The translations under genes were made by a program, and so were the position numbers. Source: Serratia sp. H1w (lineage in GTDB: Bacteria > Pseudomonadota > Gammaproteobacteria > Enterobacterales > Enterobacteriaceae). Taken from it: a stretch of 64,000 nt of DNA. The stretch lies in the NCBI RefSeq assembly GCF_000633355.1, contig NZ_AYMQ01000054.1:1-64000 (forward strand), written 5' to 3'. This document shows, one piece after another, positions 1 through 10,938 of the stretch (positions are counted from its first letter, which is position 1; each line of letters opens with the position of its first letter). The notes beneath the pieces are model-generated. The model worked only from the letters and a program-made list of their open reading frames with translations. It did no database searches and had not been told where the DNA came from.

Positions 1-20
1 GGAGAGGGTTAGGGTGAGGG
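1..20. repeat. Partial CCCTCACCCTAACCC-type palindromic repeat
   Basis: The window opens inside one copy of the repeat family found at many gene ends here; only the right arm (GGAGAGGGTTAGGGTGAGGG) is visible. It lies downstream of gltD. Confidence 0.7.
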
Positions 21-77
21 ACATCATTGGAGCACGACGCCACCTCTTGCCCTCAACCGAACGGTGTCAGTTGTAAA

Positions 78-1496
<1,419 letters not shown>

Positions 1497-1507
1497 TCAA
1501 TGACCCC

Positions 1508-4500
1508 TTACTGCGCCTGAACCCGCAGCTCGGCTGCGGAACGACTACGGTGACCCAACAATGCTTTGACATCACTGGACTTCGGCTTGACCAGCGCAAA
1601 CTTCGGCGCCCATAGCGGCCAGTTAGCCAAAATCTCTTCTGCCCGCGATGAACCGGTTAGCTGCACATGCTCGGTGATCAGACCGCGCAGGTGTTCTTCA
1701 TGGATCGCCAGTTGATCGACCTCCAGCACTTCTACCAGTTCCGGGTTAACGCGTTTGCGGAACTCGCCATCTTCGTCCAGTACATAGGCGAAGCCGCCGG
1801 TCATACCCGCACCAAAGTTGATGCCGGTTTTGCCCAGGACGCATACGATACCACCGGTCATGTATTCACAACCGTTATCGCCAATGCCTTCAACGACGGT
1901 GATCGCCCCGGAGTTACGCACGGCGAAACGCTCACCAGCACGGCCTGCGGCGAACAGCTTGCCACCGGTTGCGCCGTACAGGCAGGTGTTGCCGATGATG
2001 CTGGCTTCATGGCTACGGAATGCAGAGCCTACCGGAGGACGCACGGCGATACGGCCACCGGCCATCCCTTTGCCCACATAGTCGTTGGCATCGCCGGTCA
2101 GGGTCAGCTCAACGCCACCGGCATTCCACACGCCGAAGCTCTGGCCTGCGGTACCGGAGAAATGCGCCTTGATCGGATCGGCTGCCATCCCTTGGTCGCC
2201 ATGCAGTGTGGCAATCGCCCCGGACAGGGTCGCGCCAACGGAGCGGTCGGTGTTACGGATATCGAAGTAGAAGGTCTTGCTGTGCTTCGCTTCGATATGC
2301 GGCTGTGCCTGCGCCATCAGATCCTTGTTCAGCACGCCTTGATCGAACGGCGGGTTGCTGCTTTCGGTGCAATGCAAAGCTTTGCCCACGTGCGGCGTGG
2401 CGGTTTTCAGCAATGGCGACAGATCCAGCTTGTTCTGCTTGGCGGAGATCCCGTCCAGCTCGGTCAGGAACTCGGTGCGACCGATCAGATCGACCAATTG
2501 GCTGACGCCCAACGAAGCCATGATCTCGCGGGTTTCCCGAGCGATAAACTGGAAGTAGTTGGTCACGCGCTCTGGCAGGCCGTGATAGTGATCGCGGCGC
2601 AGTTTTTCATCTTGAGTTGCCACGCCGGTCGCGCAGTTGTTCAAGTGGCAGATACGCAGGTATTTACAACCCAGCGCCACCATTGGGCCAGTACCGAAGC
2701 CGAAGCTTTCAGCGCCCAAAATGGCTGCTTTGACAATATCGACGCCGGTTTTCAGGCCGCCATCCACCTGGAGGCGGATCTTGTGGCGCAGGCCGTTGGC
2801 AACCAGCGCTTGCTGAGTTTCCACCAGGCCCAGTTCCCACGGGCAGCCAGCATATTTAACCGAAGATAGCGGGCTGGCACCGGTGCCGCCGTCGTAACCG
2901 GCAATGGTGATCAGATCGGCATAGGCTTTCGCCACGCCGGTGGCAATGGTGCCAACACCCGGCTCGGAAACCAGCTTCACCGAAATCATCGCCTTCGGGT
3001 TCACCTGCTTCAGGTCGAAAATCAGCTGTGCCAAATCCTCAATCGAATAAATGTCGTGATGCGGCGGAGGCGAGATCAGGGTAACGCCTGGTACCGAATA
3101 ACGCAGCTTGGCGATATATGGCGTCACCTTATCCCCTGGCAACTGGCCACCTTCACCCGGCTTGGCACCTTGCGCGACCTTAATCTGGATCACGTCGGCG
3201 TTGACCAGATAGGCTGGCGTCACGCCAAAGCGGCCAGAGGCCACCTGCTTGATACGAGAAACCTTGTTGGTGCCGTAGCGTGCGGGATCTTCACCACCTT
3301 CACCGGAGTTGGAGAAACCACCCAGGCTGTTCATGGCAATCGCCAGCGATTCATGAGCTTCCGGGCTGAGTGCCCCGATGGACATGGCGGCGGTATCGAA
3401 GCGTTTGAACAGTGATTCGGCCGGTTCAACCTGATCGACCGGGATTGGCGTGCCTTGCGGGGTGATCGCCAGCAAATCGCGCAGCGTGGCAATCGGGCGC
3501 TCGTTCACCAGCTTGGCATAAGCCTGGTAGTCGCTATATTCGCCGCTGTGCACCGCTTTTTGCAGTGAGTTCACCACGTCTGGGTTGTACGCATGGTACT
3601 CGCCGTTATGGACGAACTTCAGCAGGCCGCCCTGATCCAAAGGTTTGCGTTTCAGCCAGGCGCGTTTGGACAGGTTTTGCAGATCTTGCTGGAAGTCGCT
3701 GAAGCTGGCACCGCCGATACGGCTGACCACGCCCTGGAAGCACAGATTGGACAGGTCACGGTGCAGGCCAACGGCTTCAAACAGTTTGGAGCAACGGTAA
3801 GAGGCGATAGTCGAGATGCCCATTTTGGACATGATCTTGTACAGCCCTTTATTGATGCCGTTACGGTAGTTCAGCATCACGTCGCGGTATTTCTTGTCGA
3901 TGGCCTGGCTGTCGACCAGCTTGGCCAGCGTTTCGTAGGCCAGATATGGGTAGACGGCGGTGGCACCAAAGCCCAGCAGCACGGCGAAATGGTGGGGATC
4001 GCGGGCGCTGGCGGTTTCAACGATGATGTTGGCATCGCAACGCAGGTTCTTGTCTACCAAACGGGTCTGGATTGCCCCAACCGCCATCGGTGCCGGTACC
4101 GGCAGACGTTGGTTGCTGATGGCTCGGTCAGACAGCACCAGCAGCACCGCGCCGTCACGGACTTTACGTTCCGCTTCATCGCACAGGGCATGGATGGTCT
4201 GTTCCAGATCCTGCACGGCGGGATCGAAGGTCAGATCGAGCGTGTCGGCGCGATAATATTCGCCTTCCAGCGTGGTGAGCTGTTTGAAATCGGAATACAA
4301 CAGGATCGGCGATTTGAAGCTCAGGCGGTGGGCTTGGCCTTCGGCTTCGCAGAAGACGTTCATCTCGCGGCCGATGCTGGTGGCCAGCGACATCACGTGG
4401 GCTTCACGCAGCGGATCGATCGGCGGGTTGGTAACCTGCGCGAACTGCTGGCGGAAGTAGTCATAAATGATGCGTGGGCGGCTGGAAAGCACGGCGAACG

Positions 4501-5968
4501 GAGTGTCATCACCCATCGAACCGGTAGCTTCCTGGCCGATTTCGCCCAGTACGCGGATCACCTGATCCAGTTCTTCGCTGCTATAGCCGAACTGCTTCTG
4601 GTAAGTTTCCAGCGTCGCGTCATCCAGCTCGCGGCTGCCCACCTGATCTTCCGGCAGGTCTTCGAACGGCACCAGACGCTTAACGTTCTTCTCCATCCAT
4701 TCTTTATACGGATGGCGGCTTTTCAGGTCGTCGTCGGTTTCGGCGGAGTGCAGGATCTTGCCGCTGCGGGTGTCGATCACCATCAGCTCGCCTGGCCCAA
4801 CACGGCCTTTTTCGATCACTTCATCCGGCTGGTAATCCCAGATGCCGACTTCTGAGGCGCAGGTGATCAGCTTGTCTTTGGTGATGACGTAGCGCGCCGG
4901 ACGCAGACCGTTACGATCCAGGTTACAGGCGGCGTAGCGGCCATCGGACATCACGATGCCTGCTGGGCCGTCCCACGGCTCCATGTGCATCGAGTTGAAG
5001 TCGAAGAAGGCGCGCAGGTCGGTATCCATATCCGGGTTGTTCTGCCAGGCCGGTGGCACCAGCAAACGCATCGCACGGATCAGATCCATCCCGCCTGCCA
5101 ACAACAGCTCCAGCATATTGTCCAGCGAGCTGGAGTCTGAGCCGGTTTCGTTGACGAACGGCGCGGCGGATTGCAAATCCGGGATCAGCGGAGTCTGGAA
5201 CTTGTAGGTACGTGCACGTGCCCACTGGCGGTTACCGGTGATGGTGTTGATCTCACCGTTGTGTGCCAGATAGCGGAACGGCTGTGCCAACGGCCAGCGC
5301 GGCACGGTATTGGTCGAGAAGCGCTGGTGGAACAGGCAGATGGCCGATTCCAGCCGCAGGTCTGCCAGATCCAGATAGAAACGTGGCAGGTCGGCAGGCA
5401 TGCACAGACCTTTGTAGATGGTCACCAGGTTGGAGAAGCTGCACACATAGAAGCTGTCGTCCTGGACGCGCTTCTCGATACGGCGGCGTGCCACAAACAG
5501 GCGGCGCTCCATATCACGTGGACGCCAGCCCGCAGGGGCATTCACGAAAATCTGTTCAATACGCGGCAGAGAAGAGAGGGCAATTTCACCCAATACGTCC
5601 GGGTTGGTAGGAACTTCGCGCCAGCCGACGATCGACAGCGTTTCGTTCTGCAGCTCTTCTTCAACAATGCGGCGGCTGGTACGGGCTTCCTCTTCGTTCT
5701 GGCTGAGGAACATCATGCCAACGGCGTAGTTCTTGGCTAAACGCCAGCCGCGCTCTTGCGCTACCATGCGGAAAAAGCGATCGGGCTTTTGCAATAACAG
5801 GCCGCAACCGTCGCCAGTCTTGCCGTCAGCAAGAATTGCACCACGGTGTTGCATGCGGGCCAGTGCGTGAATAGCGGTCCTCACCACTTTGTGGCTAGGT
5901 TCGCCTTCTATATGGGCGATCAGGCCGAAACCACAGTTGTCCCTCTCATGGGATTTATCGTACAACAT
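1508..5968 (-). CDS. gltB: Glutamate synthase [NADPH] large subunit GltB
   Basis: Alpha subunit of GOGAT: it releases ammonia from glutamine and channels it to 2-oxoglutarate, giving glutamate. I chose the ATG at 5968 (1486 aa, MLYDK...), which has a GGAGG box 10 bp upstream; the frame is open 14 codons further. Residues 1-11 are the propeptide, and Cys12 (NCGFGLIAHIEG) becomes the N-terminal nucleophile of the class II glutaminase domain after cleavage. The FMN/synthase domain holds the 3Fe-4S cysteines CKYLRICHLNNC, and the C-terminal GXGXG beta-helix domain ends in RSRSAAELRVQAQ. First gene of gltBD; long upstream region. In E. coli the operon is controlled by Lrp and nitrogen status. Confidence 0.97.
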   Translation of the reverse strand: MLYDKSHERDNCGFGLIAHIEGEPSHKVVRTAIHALARMQHRGAILADGKTGDGCGLLLQKPDRFFRMVAQERGWRLAKNYAVGMMFLSQNEEEARTSRRIVEEELQNETLSIVGWREVPTNPDVLGEIALSSLPRIEQIFVNAPAGWRPRDMERRLFVARRRIEKRVQDDSFYVCSFSNLVTIYKGLCMPADLPRFYLDLADLRLESAICLFHQRFSTNTVPRWPLAQPFRYLAHNGEINTITGNRQWARARTYKFQTPLIPDLQSAAPFVNETGSDSSSLDNMLELLLAGGMDLIRAMRLLVPPAWQNNPDMDTDLRAFFDFNSMHMEPWDGPAGIVMSDGRYAACNLDRNGLRPARYVITKDKLITCASEVGIWDYQPDEVIEKGRVGPGELMVIDTRSGKILHSAETDDDLKSRHPYKEWMEKNVKRLVPFEDLPEDQVGSRELDDATLETYQKQFGYSSEELDQVIRVLGEIGQEATGSMGDDTPFAVLSSRPRIIYDYFRQQFAQVTNPPIDPLREAHVMSLATSIGREMNVFCEAEGQAHRLSFKSPILLYSDFKQLTTLEGEYYRADTLDLTFDPAVQDLEQTIHALCDEAERKVRDGAVLLVLSDRAISNQRLPVPAPMAVGAIQTRLVDKNLRCDANIIVETASARDPHHFAVLLGFGATAVYPYLAYETLAKLVDSQAIDKKYRDVMLNYRNGINKGLYKIMSKMGISTIASYRCSKLFEAVGLHRDLSNLCFQGVVSRIGGASFSDFQQDLQNLSKRAWLKRKPLDQGGLLKFVHNGEYHAYNPDVVNSLQKAVHSGEYSDYQAYAKLVNERPIATLRDLLAITPQGTPIPVDQVEPAESLFKRFDTAAMSIGALSPEAHESLAIAMNSLGGFSNSGEGGEDPARYGTNKVSRIKQVASGRFGVTPAYLVNADVIQIKVAQGAKPGEGGQLPGDKVTPYIAKLRYSVPGVTLISPPPHHDIYSIEDLAQLIFDLKQVNPKAMISVKLVSEPGVGTIATGVAKAYADLITIAGYDGGTGASPLSSVKYAGCPWELGLVETQQALVANGLRHKIRLQVDGGLKTGVDIVKAAILGAESFGFGTGPMVALGCKYLRICHLNNCATGVATQDEKLRRDHYHGLPERVTNYFQFIARETREIMASLGVSQLVDLIGRTEFLTELDGISAKQNKLDLSPLLKTATPHVGKALHCTESSNPPFDQGVLNKDLMAQAQPHIEAKHSKTFYFDIRNTDRSVGATLSGAIATLHGDQGMAADPIKAHFSGTAGQSFGVWNAGGVELTLTGDANDYVGKGMAGGRIAVRPPVGSAFRSHEASIIGNTCLYGATGGKLFAAGRAGERFAVRNSGAITVVEGIGDNGCEYMTGGIVCVLGKTGINFGAGMTGGFAYVLDEDGEFRKRVNPELVEVLEVDQLAIHEEHLRGLITEHVQLTGSSRAEEILANWPLWAPKFALVKPKSSDVKALLGHRSRSAAELRVQAQ

Positions 5969-6664
5969 ATCAGTGAACCTCCCCAGGCTCTGCGTGACTC
6001 TTACAACCAACTGCGAGGGGGCTTCCCAACTTCAGGCAGAAGTCCAATCAGCAAGGTTAATATCGCCAATCTGCTTTTCCGCCCTCCATCAATGGCCTCT
6101 CGTGACGGTTCTCACAAGTGGTAAATGACTTGTTTTAAGAGGGAGTCTTAAATTACTGCATAATTATGACGAGCAGTTTGCTCGTCCAGAAAGCTTCCAG
6201 CGGACATCCAACTTAGCGAGAAAGAATACGCAGGTCAAATATGGGCCTAACAGGGATTTTGATGGCTTTGAGGAGGTTTATGATGATGAAAAATAAGTTT
6301 TTTCAGACCTTTTAAGCGTGATGGATAGCTGAGGGAAGGGCCGTAAAAATGTGAGCTGTCTCACTATAGTGCAATGCCTGAATCTCTGCACCATGCTAGT
6401 GCTGACGGCAATGTCAGAGTTTTGTTCTGGTAAATATCTATTTGTTGTTGTTTATAACTATTTTTCATCGCTTTGTCATAAAGCGGTTAACGGTGCGCTG
6501 AAGATTAGAAATTTTCATCGAGATAAAAATGATTTTATTTGCACTAATAATGAATAATTATGCATGGGGCGGCCTTTGGGGAAAAGCGTTGATCCCTGTC
6601 ATCGCGGGAAAAGCCGTTTCTTATTAGCATATACGGCCTTTGAACACAGAGAGACACCAAGATT
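5969..6664. other. gltB-yhcC divergent intergenic region
   Basis: About 700 bp with no convincing protein gene. It must hold the gltB promoter (minus) and the yhcC promoter (plus). Visible elements are a NtrC-like dyad TGCACCATGCTAGTGCT at 6387-6403 (consensus TGCAC-N7-GTGCA, last base off) and an 11-codon open frame at 6280-6315 behind a strong GAGGAGG. An AT-rich tract spans 6430-6560. A 68-codon plus-strand frame at 6351-6557 shows no coding character. Promoter hexamers could not be placed with confidence. Confidence 0.5.
6280..6315 (+). other. Possible 11-codon leader-type ORF (MMMKNKFFQTF)
   Basis: ATG-ATG-ATG start preceded by GAGGAGGTTT, an unusually strong ribosome binding site for a non-coding stretch, and ended by TAA after 11 codons. 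Gene and role unknown. It may be fortuitous, since it lies between divergent promoters and no attenuator hairpin could be placed with it. Confidence 0.2.
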
Positions 6665-7591
6665 ATGCAGTTGCCGCAATTAGTCAATATGTTTGGTAGC
6701 GATCTTCAGCGCCGTTATGGGGAGAAGATCCACAAACTCACGCTGCACGGTGGGTTTAGCTGCCCAAACCGCGACGGCACGCTGGGGCGCGGCGGCTGCA
6801 CTTTCTGCAACGTAGCTTCTTTTGCTGATGAGCAGATGCAGCAGCAAAGCATCGCGCAACAGCTGGCTATCCAGGCGCAGAAGGTTAACCGGGCCAAGCG
6901 CTATCTGGCCTATTTCCAGGCCTATACCAGCACCTATGCCGAAGTGGAACTGCTGGCCAACATGTACCAACAGGCGCTGACGCAGGCCGAGATGGTGGGC
7001 ATCTGTGTTGGCACCCGGCCAGACTGCGTGCCGGAAGCGGCTCTCGATCTGCTGGCTGGTTACCGAGAACAGGGCTTTGAGGTGTGGCTGGAGCTGGGGC
7101 TGCAAACCGCGCACGATAAAACGCTCAAGCGCATCAACCGTGGCCACAACTTTTCCTGTTACCAGCAGACCAGCCGCCTGGCTCGTGAGCGCGGCCTGAA
7201 GGTGTGCAGCCACCTGATCGTTGGCCTGCCGGGGGAAACCCATCAACATCATCTAGACACGCTACAAGCGGTGGCAGACAGCGGCGTTGACGGCATTAAA
7301 CTGCACCCGCTGCATATCGTCACCGGTAGCACCATGGCACGGGCCTGGCAGGCGGGGCGTTTGCCTGAGCTGTCGTTGGAGGATTACGCCTGCAGCGCCG
7401 GGGAAATGATCCGCCATACGCCTAAAGAAATTATCTACCACCGCATTTCGGCCAGCGCCCGACGGCCAACCCTGCTTGCCCCCTTATGGTGCGAAAATCG
7501 CTGGAACGGCATGCAGGCCGTTGGCGGCTATCTCCAACTGCATGGCGGCCAGGGGTCGGCTTTGGCGGCAGAGCAGCATTACCACCCTTAA
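6665..7591 (+). CDS. yhcC: Radical SAM protein YhcC
   Basis: 308 aa, matching E. coli YhcC along its whole length (TIGR01212 family). The radical-SAM cysteines are C33, C45 and C48 in CPNRDGTLGRGGCTFC, a spacing typical of this family, followed by the conserved GTRPDC and HLIVGLPGE blocks. It should bind a [4Fe-4S] cluster and S-adenosylmethionine in the cytoplasm; the substrate is not established. The start ATG follows a GAGAGACACC stretch. Monocistronic: arcB begins 116 bp downstream after its own promoter-like region. Confidence 0.93.
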   Translation: MQLPQLVNMFGSDLQRRYGEKIHKLTLHGGFSCPNRDGTLGRGGCTFCNVASFADEQMQQQSIAQQLAIQAQKVNRAKRYLAYFQAYTSTYAEVELLANMYQQALTQAEMVGICVGTRPDCVPEAALDLLAGYREQGFEVWLELGLQTAHDKTLKRINRGHNFSCYQQTSRLARERGLKVCSHLIVGLPGETHQHHLDTLQAVADSGVDGIKLHPLHIVTGSTMARAWQAGRLPELSLEDYACSAGEMIRHTPKEIIYHRISASARRPTLLAPLWCENRWNGMQAVGGYLQLHGGQGSALAAEQHYHP

Positions 7592-7707
7592 AATCCCCCG
7601 TTTTCCACTGACGATTTGCAACTCTTCCCACAGTTCACAGTAAGGTTTCTTATCTCTGCGCCTTTTTACGGTATGATTTGAGAGATTATGTCTGTAGGGA
7701 ATAGCTC

Positions 7708-10047
7708 ATGAAGCAAATCCGGGTGTTAGCCCAGTACTACGTTGATTTGATGGTAAAACTGGGGCTGGTGCGCTTTTCACTGTTGCTCGCTTCAGCGCTG
7801 GTGATACTGGCGATGGTGGTGCAGATGGCGGTCACCATGCTGCTGCGTGGTGAAGTGGAAAGCATTGATGTGGTGCGCTCCATCTTCTTCGGTTTGCTGA
7901 TCACCCCGTGGGCGGTTTACTTCCTTTCGGTGGTGGTAGAGCAACTGGAAGAGTCGCGTCAGCGCCTGGCCCGGCTGGTGGATAAGCTTGAGGAGATGCG
8001 TAATCGCGATCTCGCGCTGAACCAGCAGATGCAGGAGAACATCAGCCAGCTCAATCAGGAAATTGCCGACCGTATCAAGGCGGAGCAAGAGCGCCAGCAG
8101 GTCATGGATAAACTGACCGAAGAGATGGAGCAACGCGAACTAGCGCAGGTGGAACTGGGCCAACAGTCGGCGTTACTGCGCTCCTTCCTCGATGCCTCCC
8201 CCGATTTGGTTTACTACCGCAACGAAGAAAAAGAGTTCTCCGGCTGCAACCGGGCGATGGAACTGCTGACCGGCAAGAGCGAAAAACAGCTGATTGGCCT
8301 GACCCCCTTTGATGTCTACAGCCAAGACATTGCCGAAAAAGTCATCGAAACCGATGAGAAAGTGTTCCGCCACAACGTTTCCCTGACCTATGAACAATGG
8401 CTGGTGTACCCGGACGGGCGCAAAGCCTGTTTTGAGCTGCGCAAGGTGCCGTTTTACGACCGCGTGGGTAAACGTCACGGGCTGATGGGCTTTGGCCGCG
8501 ATATAACCGAGCGTAAGCGCTACCAGGACGCGCTGGAGAACGCCAGCAGGGATAAGACCACCTTTATCTCAACGATCAGCCACGAGCTTCGTACGCCGCT
8601 TAATGGCATTGTCGGCCTGAGCCGCATTCTGCTCGATACCGAATTGAACGACGAACAACTGAAGTATTTGAAAACCATCCACGTCAGCGCCATCACGCTG
8701 GGCAATATTTTCAACGACATCATCGAGATGGATAAACTCGAACGGCGCAAGGTCCAGTTGGACAATCAGCCGGTCGACTTTACCGGCTTCCTGGCGGACC
8801 TGGAGAACCTCTCCGGGCTGCTGGTCCAGCCGAAAGGGCTACAGTTCGTGATGGAACCCGAGCTACCGCTGCCGCAGAAAATCATCACGGATGGGACGCG
8901 CCTGCGCCAGATCCTGTGGAACCTGATCGGCAACGCGGTGAAATTCACCCAGCAGGGCCAGATTGTGGTACGCGTCAGGCGCGAAGGGCAGGAGCAGATC
9001 GTGTTTGAGGTGGAAGACTCAGGCATGGGCATCCCGCAGGATGAGCAAGACAAGATTTTTGCCATGTATTATCAGGTCAAGGACCAGAACGGCGGCCGTC
9101 CGGCGACCGGTACCGGGATCGGTCTGGCGGTTTCCAAACGGCTGGCGCAGAGCATGGGTGGGGATATCACAGTCAACAGCGCGCAAGGGCATGGTTCTTG
9201 CTTCACTTTAACCATCAAGGCTCCGGCGGTGGAGGAAGTGGTTGACGAAGTGCAGAAGGTGGAAGAAATGCCGTTGCCAGCGCTGCATATCCTGCTGGTG
9301 GAAGATATCGAACTGAACGTGATTGTCGCCCGTTCGGTGCTGGAGAAGCTGGGCAACAGCGTTGCGGTGGCGATGAACGGCCGTGATGCGCTAGACATGT
9401 TCGACCCGGACGAATTCGATCTGGCCCTGTTGGACATCCAACTGCCGGATATGAGCGGGCTGGACATCGCCCGTGAGCTGCGCGAGCGTTATGCTGGCCG
9501 CTCACTGCCGCCGTTGATTGCGCTGACGGCTAATGTGCTGAAAGACAAGAAAGAGTATCTTGAAGCGGGCATGGACGATGTGCTGAGCAAGCCGTTGTCG
9601 GTACCGGCCTTGACCAAGATGATTAAACATTACTGGGATCACCAACCTCAACATACCACAAAGAAAACGGAGCAAAAGTCGATGCAGATTAATGAATCGT
9701 TGTTGGATACCGCAATGCTGGAGCAGTACATGGATCTGTTGGGGCCGCAGTTGATCCATCAGAGCCTGGCGATGTTTGAACAGGTGATGCCGGGCTATCT
9801 GGCGGTGCTGGATTCCAACATGACGGCGAAGGACCAGAAAGGGATCACCGAAGAAGGGCACAAAATCAAGGGGGCTGCTGGCTCTGTCGGGTTAAAACAT
9901 CTGCAACAGCTGGCTCAGCAGATCCAGACGCCAACGTTACCGGCCTGGCAAGACAACGTACAAGAGTGGGTCGATGAGTTGAAACAAGAGTGGCGTAATG
10001 ATGTGGCGGTACTGCGTGCCTGGGTTGAGAACGCTGAAAAAAAATGA
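7708..10047 (+). CDS. arcB: Aerobic respiration control sensor kinase ArcB
   Basis: 779 aa, one residue longer than E. coli ArcB. Tripartite hybrid histidine kinase that senses quinone redox state and phosphorylates ArcA. Two inner-membrane helices lie at about residues 23-45 and 57-77, followed by a coiled coil (about 80-150), a PAS domain (about 155-270) and the HisKA site H292 (SHELRTPLNG). The ATPase domain, receiver D576 (LLDIQLPDMSG) and C-terminal HPt H718 (GHKIKGAAGS) complete it; all three phospho-relay residues are present. The last codons are an A-run encoding Glu-Lys-Lys-Lys. On the other strand that run is the U-tail of the ArcZ terminator, so the two genes overlap tail to tail. 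Confidence 0.97.
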   Translation: MKQIRVLAQYYVDLMVKLGLVRFSLLLASALVILAMVVQMAVTMLLRGEVESIDVVRSIFFGLLITPWAVYFLSVVVEQLEESRQRLARLVDKLEEMRNRDLALNQQMQENISQLNQEIADRIKAEQERQQVMDKLTEEMEQRELAQVELGQQSALLRSFLDASPDLVYYRNEEKEFSGCNRAMELLTGKSEKQLIGLTPFDVYSQDIAEKVIETDEKVFRHNVSLTYEQWLVYPDGRKACFELRKVPFYDRVGKRHGLMGFGRDITERKRYQDALENASRDKTTFISTISHELRTPLNGIVGLSRILLDTELNDEQLKYLKTIHVSAITLGNIFNDIIEMDKLERRKVQLDNQPVDFTGFLADLENLSGLLVQPKGLQFVMEPELPLPQKIITDGTRLRQILWNLIGNAVKFTQQGQIVVRVRREGQEQIVFEVEDSGMGIPQDEQDKIFAMYYQVKDQNGGRPATGTGIGLAVSKRLAQSMGGDITVNSAQGHGSCFTLTIKAPAVEEVVDEVQKVEEMPLPALHILLVEDIELNVIVARSVLEKLGNSVAVAMNGRDALDMFDPDEFDLALLDIQLPDMSGLDIARELRERYAGRSLPPLIALTANVLKDKKEYLEAGMDDVLSKPLSVPALTKMIKHYWDHQPQHTTKKTEQKSMQINESLLDTAMLEQYMDLLGPQLIHQSLAMFEQVMPGYLAVLDSNMTAKDQKGITEEGHKIKGAAGSVGLKHLQQLAQQIQTPTLPAWQDNVQEWVDELKQEWRNDVAVLRAWVENAEKK

Positions 10048-10146
10048 CCCCAGCCGAGGCCGGGGTGCGCGAATATTGCGCCAACACCAGGGAAAACATT
10101 AACCTGCGTATTGGTTTTTAGCGTTCTGGTAGAGCAGGTGTTACTA
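10037..10146 (-). ncRNA. arcZ: ArcZ small regulatory RNA
   Basis: Hfq-binding sRNA lying between arcB and elbB and read against arcB, as in E. coli. The minus strand contains the conserved functional core TTTCCCTGGTGTTGGCGCA (10079-10097). It continues almost unchanged through ATTCGCGCACCCCGG to a GC hairpin and an eight-T tail at the arcB stop. ArcZ base-pairs with rpoS, flhDC and other mRNAs after RNase E processing just upstream of the core. The 5' end is approximate (GTAACACCTGC near 10146); the 5' half diverges from E. coli, as expected for this RNA. In E. coli it is repressed by ArcA-P and in turn lowers arcB mRNA. Confidence 0.9.
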
Positions 10147-10284
10147 AATTCGTATACATCATACCGTGAATAACATACCAAATGTAAGCGCTCTTGTTAG
10201 AAGAATCATTAAAATATGTGATGTAGTTAGTATTTGTCGCCTCTGGGCCTGCCTTTGCTGGCGGTCCTGGCTGGGAGAGTAACG

Positions 10285-10938
10285 ATGAAACAGGTAGCTG
10301 TAGTGCTGAGTGGTTGTGGTGTTTATGACGGGGCAGAAATCCATGAGGCGGTGCTTACCTTACTGGCCTTGGATCGTGCCGGTGCACAGGTGATATGCTT
10401 CGCGCCGGATAAGCAGCAAGTTCATGTTATTAATCATTTAACTGGCGAAGAAATGCTAGAAAGCCGCAACGTTTTACTGGAGTCGGCACGCATCGCTCGT
10501 GGCCATATTCAGCCTCTTTCGCAGGCCGATGCCGGGCAACTGGATGCCCTGATTGTACCCGGCGGGTTTGGTGCAGCGAAGAATCTGAGCAGCTTTGCCA
10601 CGCAAGGGGCTGAATGTTCAATAGATCCAGACCTGTCTAAGCTTATTCGAGAAATGCATAAGAAAAATAAACCAATGGGTTTTATGTGCATTGCGCCCGT
10701 CCTGTTGCCAAAAGTGATCGGTCAGCCGTTGCGATTGACCATTGGTAACGATCCCGATCTGGGGGAAGTGATTGATGCCATGGGCGGTGAGCCGGTTATC
10801 TGCCCGGTGGATGACATCGTGGTCGATATTGAAAACAAGGTCGTCACGACCCCGGCCTACATGTTGGCCCAGTCGATCGGCGAGGCGGCGCGTGGCATTG
10901 ATAAGCTGGTCTCACGGGTGCTGGATTTGGTGGAATGA
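10285..10938 (+). CDS. elbB: DJ-1/PfpI-like glyoxalase ElbB
   Basis: 217 aa from the ATG at 10285, chosen over an upstream in-frame start because GGGAG sits 9 bp before it and the protein then aligns end to end with E. coli ElbB (YhbL). DJ-1/PfpI fold with the nucleophile elbow FMCIAP (Cys135) and the family motif [10 protein letters not shown]. The E. coli protein has weak glyoxalase activity and was first linked to isoprenoid synthesis; its physiological role is unsettled. Its stop overlaps the mtgA start by 4 bp (ATGA), so elbB-mtgA are translationally coupled. Confidence 0.95.
   Translation: MKQVAVVLSGCGVYDGAEIHEAVLTLLALDRAGAQVICFAPDKQQVHVINHLTGEEMLESRNVLLESARIARGHIQPLSQADAGQLDALIVPGGFGAAKNLSSFATQGAECSIDPDLSKLIREMHKKNKPMGFMCIAPVLLPKVIGQPLRLTIGNDPDLGEVIDAMGGEPVICPVDDIVVDIENKVVTTPAYMLAQSIGEAARGIDKLVSRVLDLVE

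Noticed and set aside
1667-4855. Long plus-strand frames (400 and 420 codons) opposite gltB
   Set aside because: Complementary-strand shadows of conserved gltB codons; composition rich in His/Gln/Ala as expected for shadows.
6351-6557. 68-codon plus-strand frame in the gltB-yhcC spacer
   Set aside because: No ribosome site, AT-rich random-looking peptide, overlaps probable promoter DNA.
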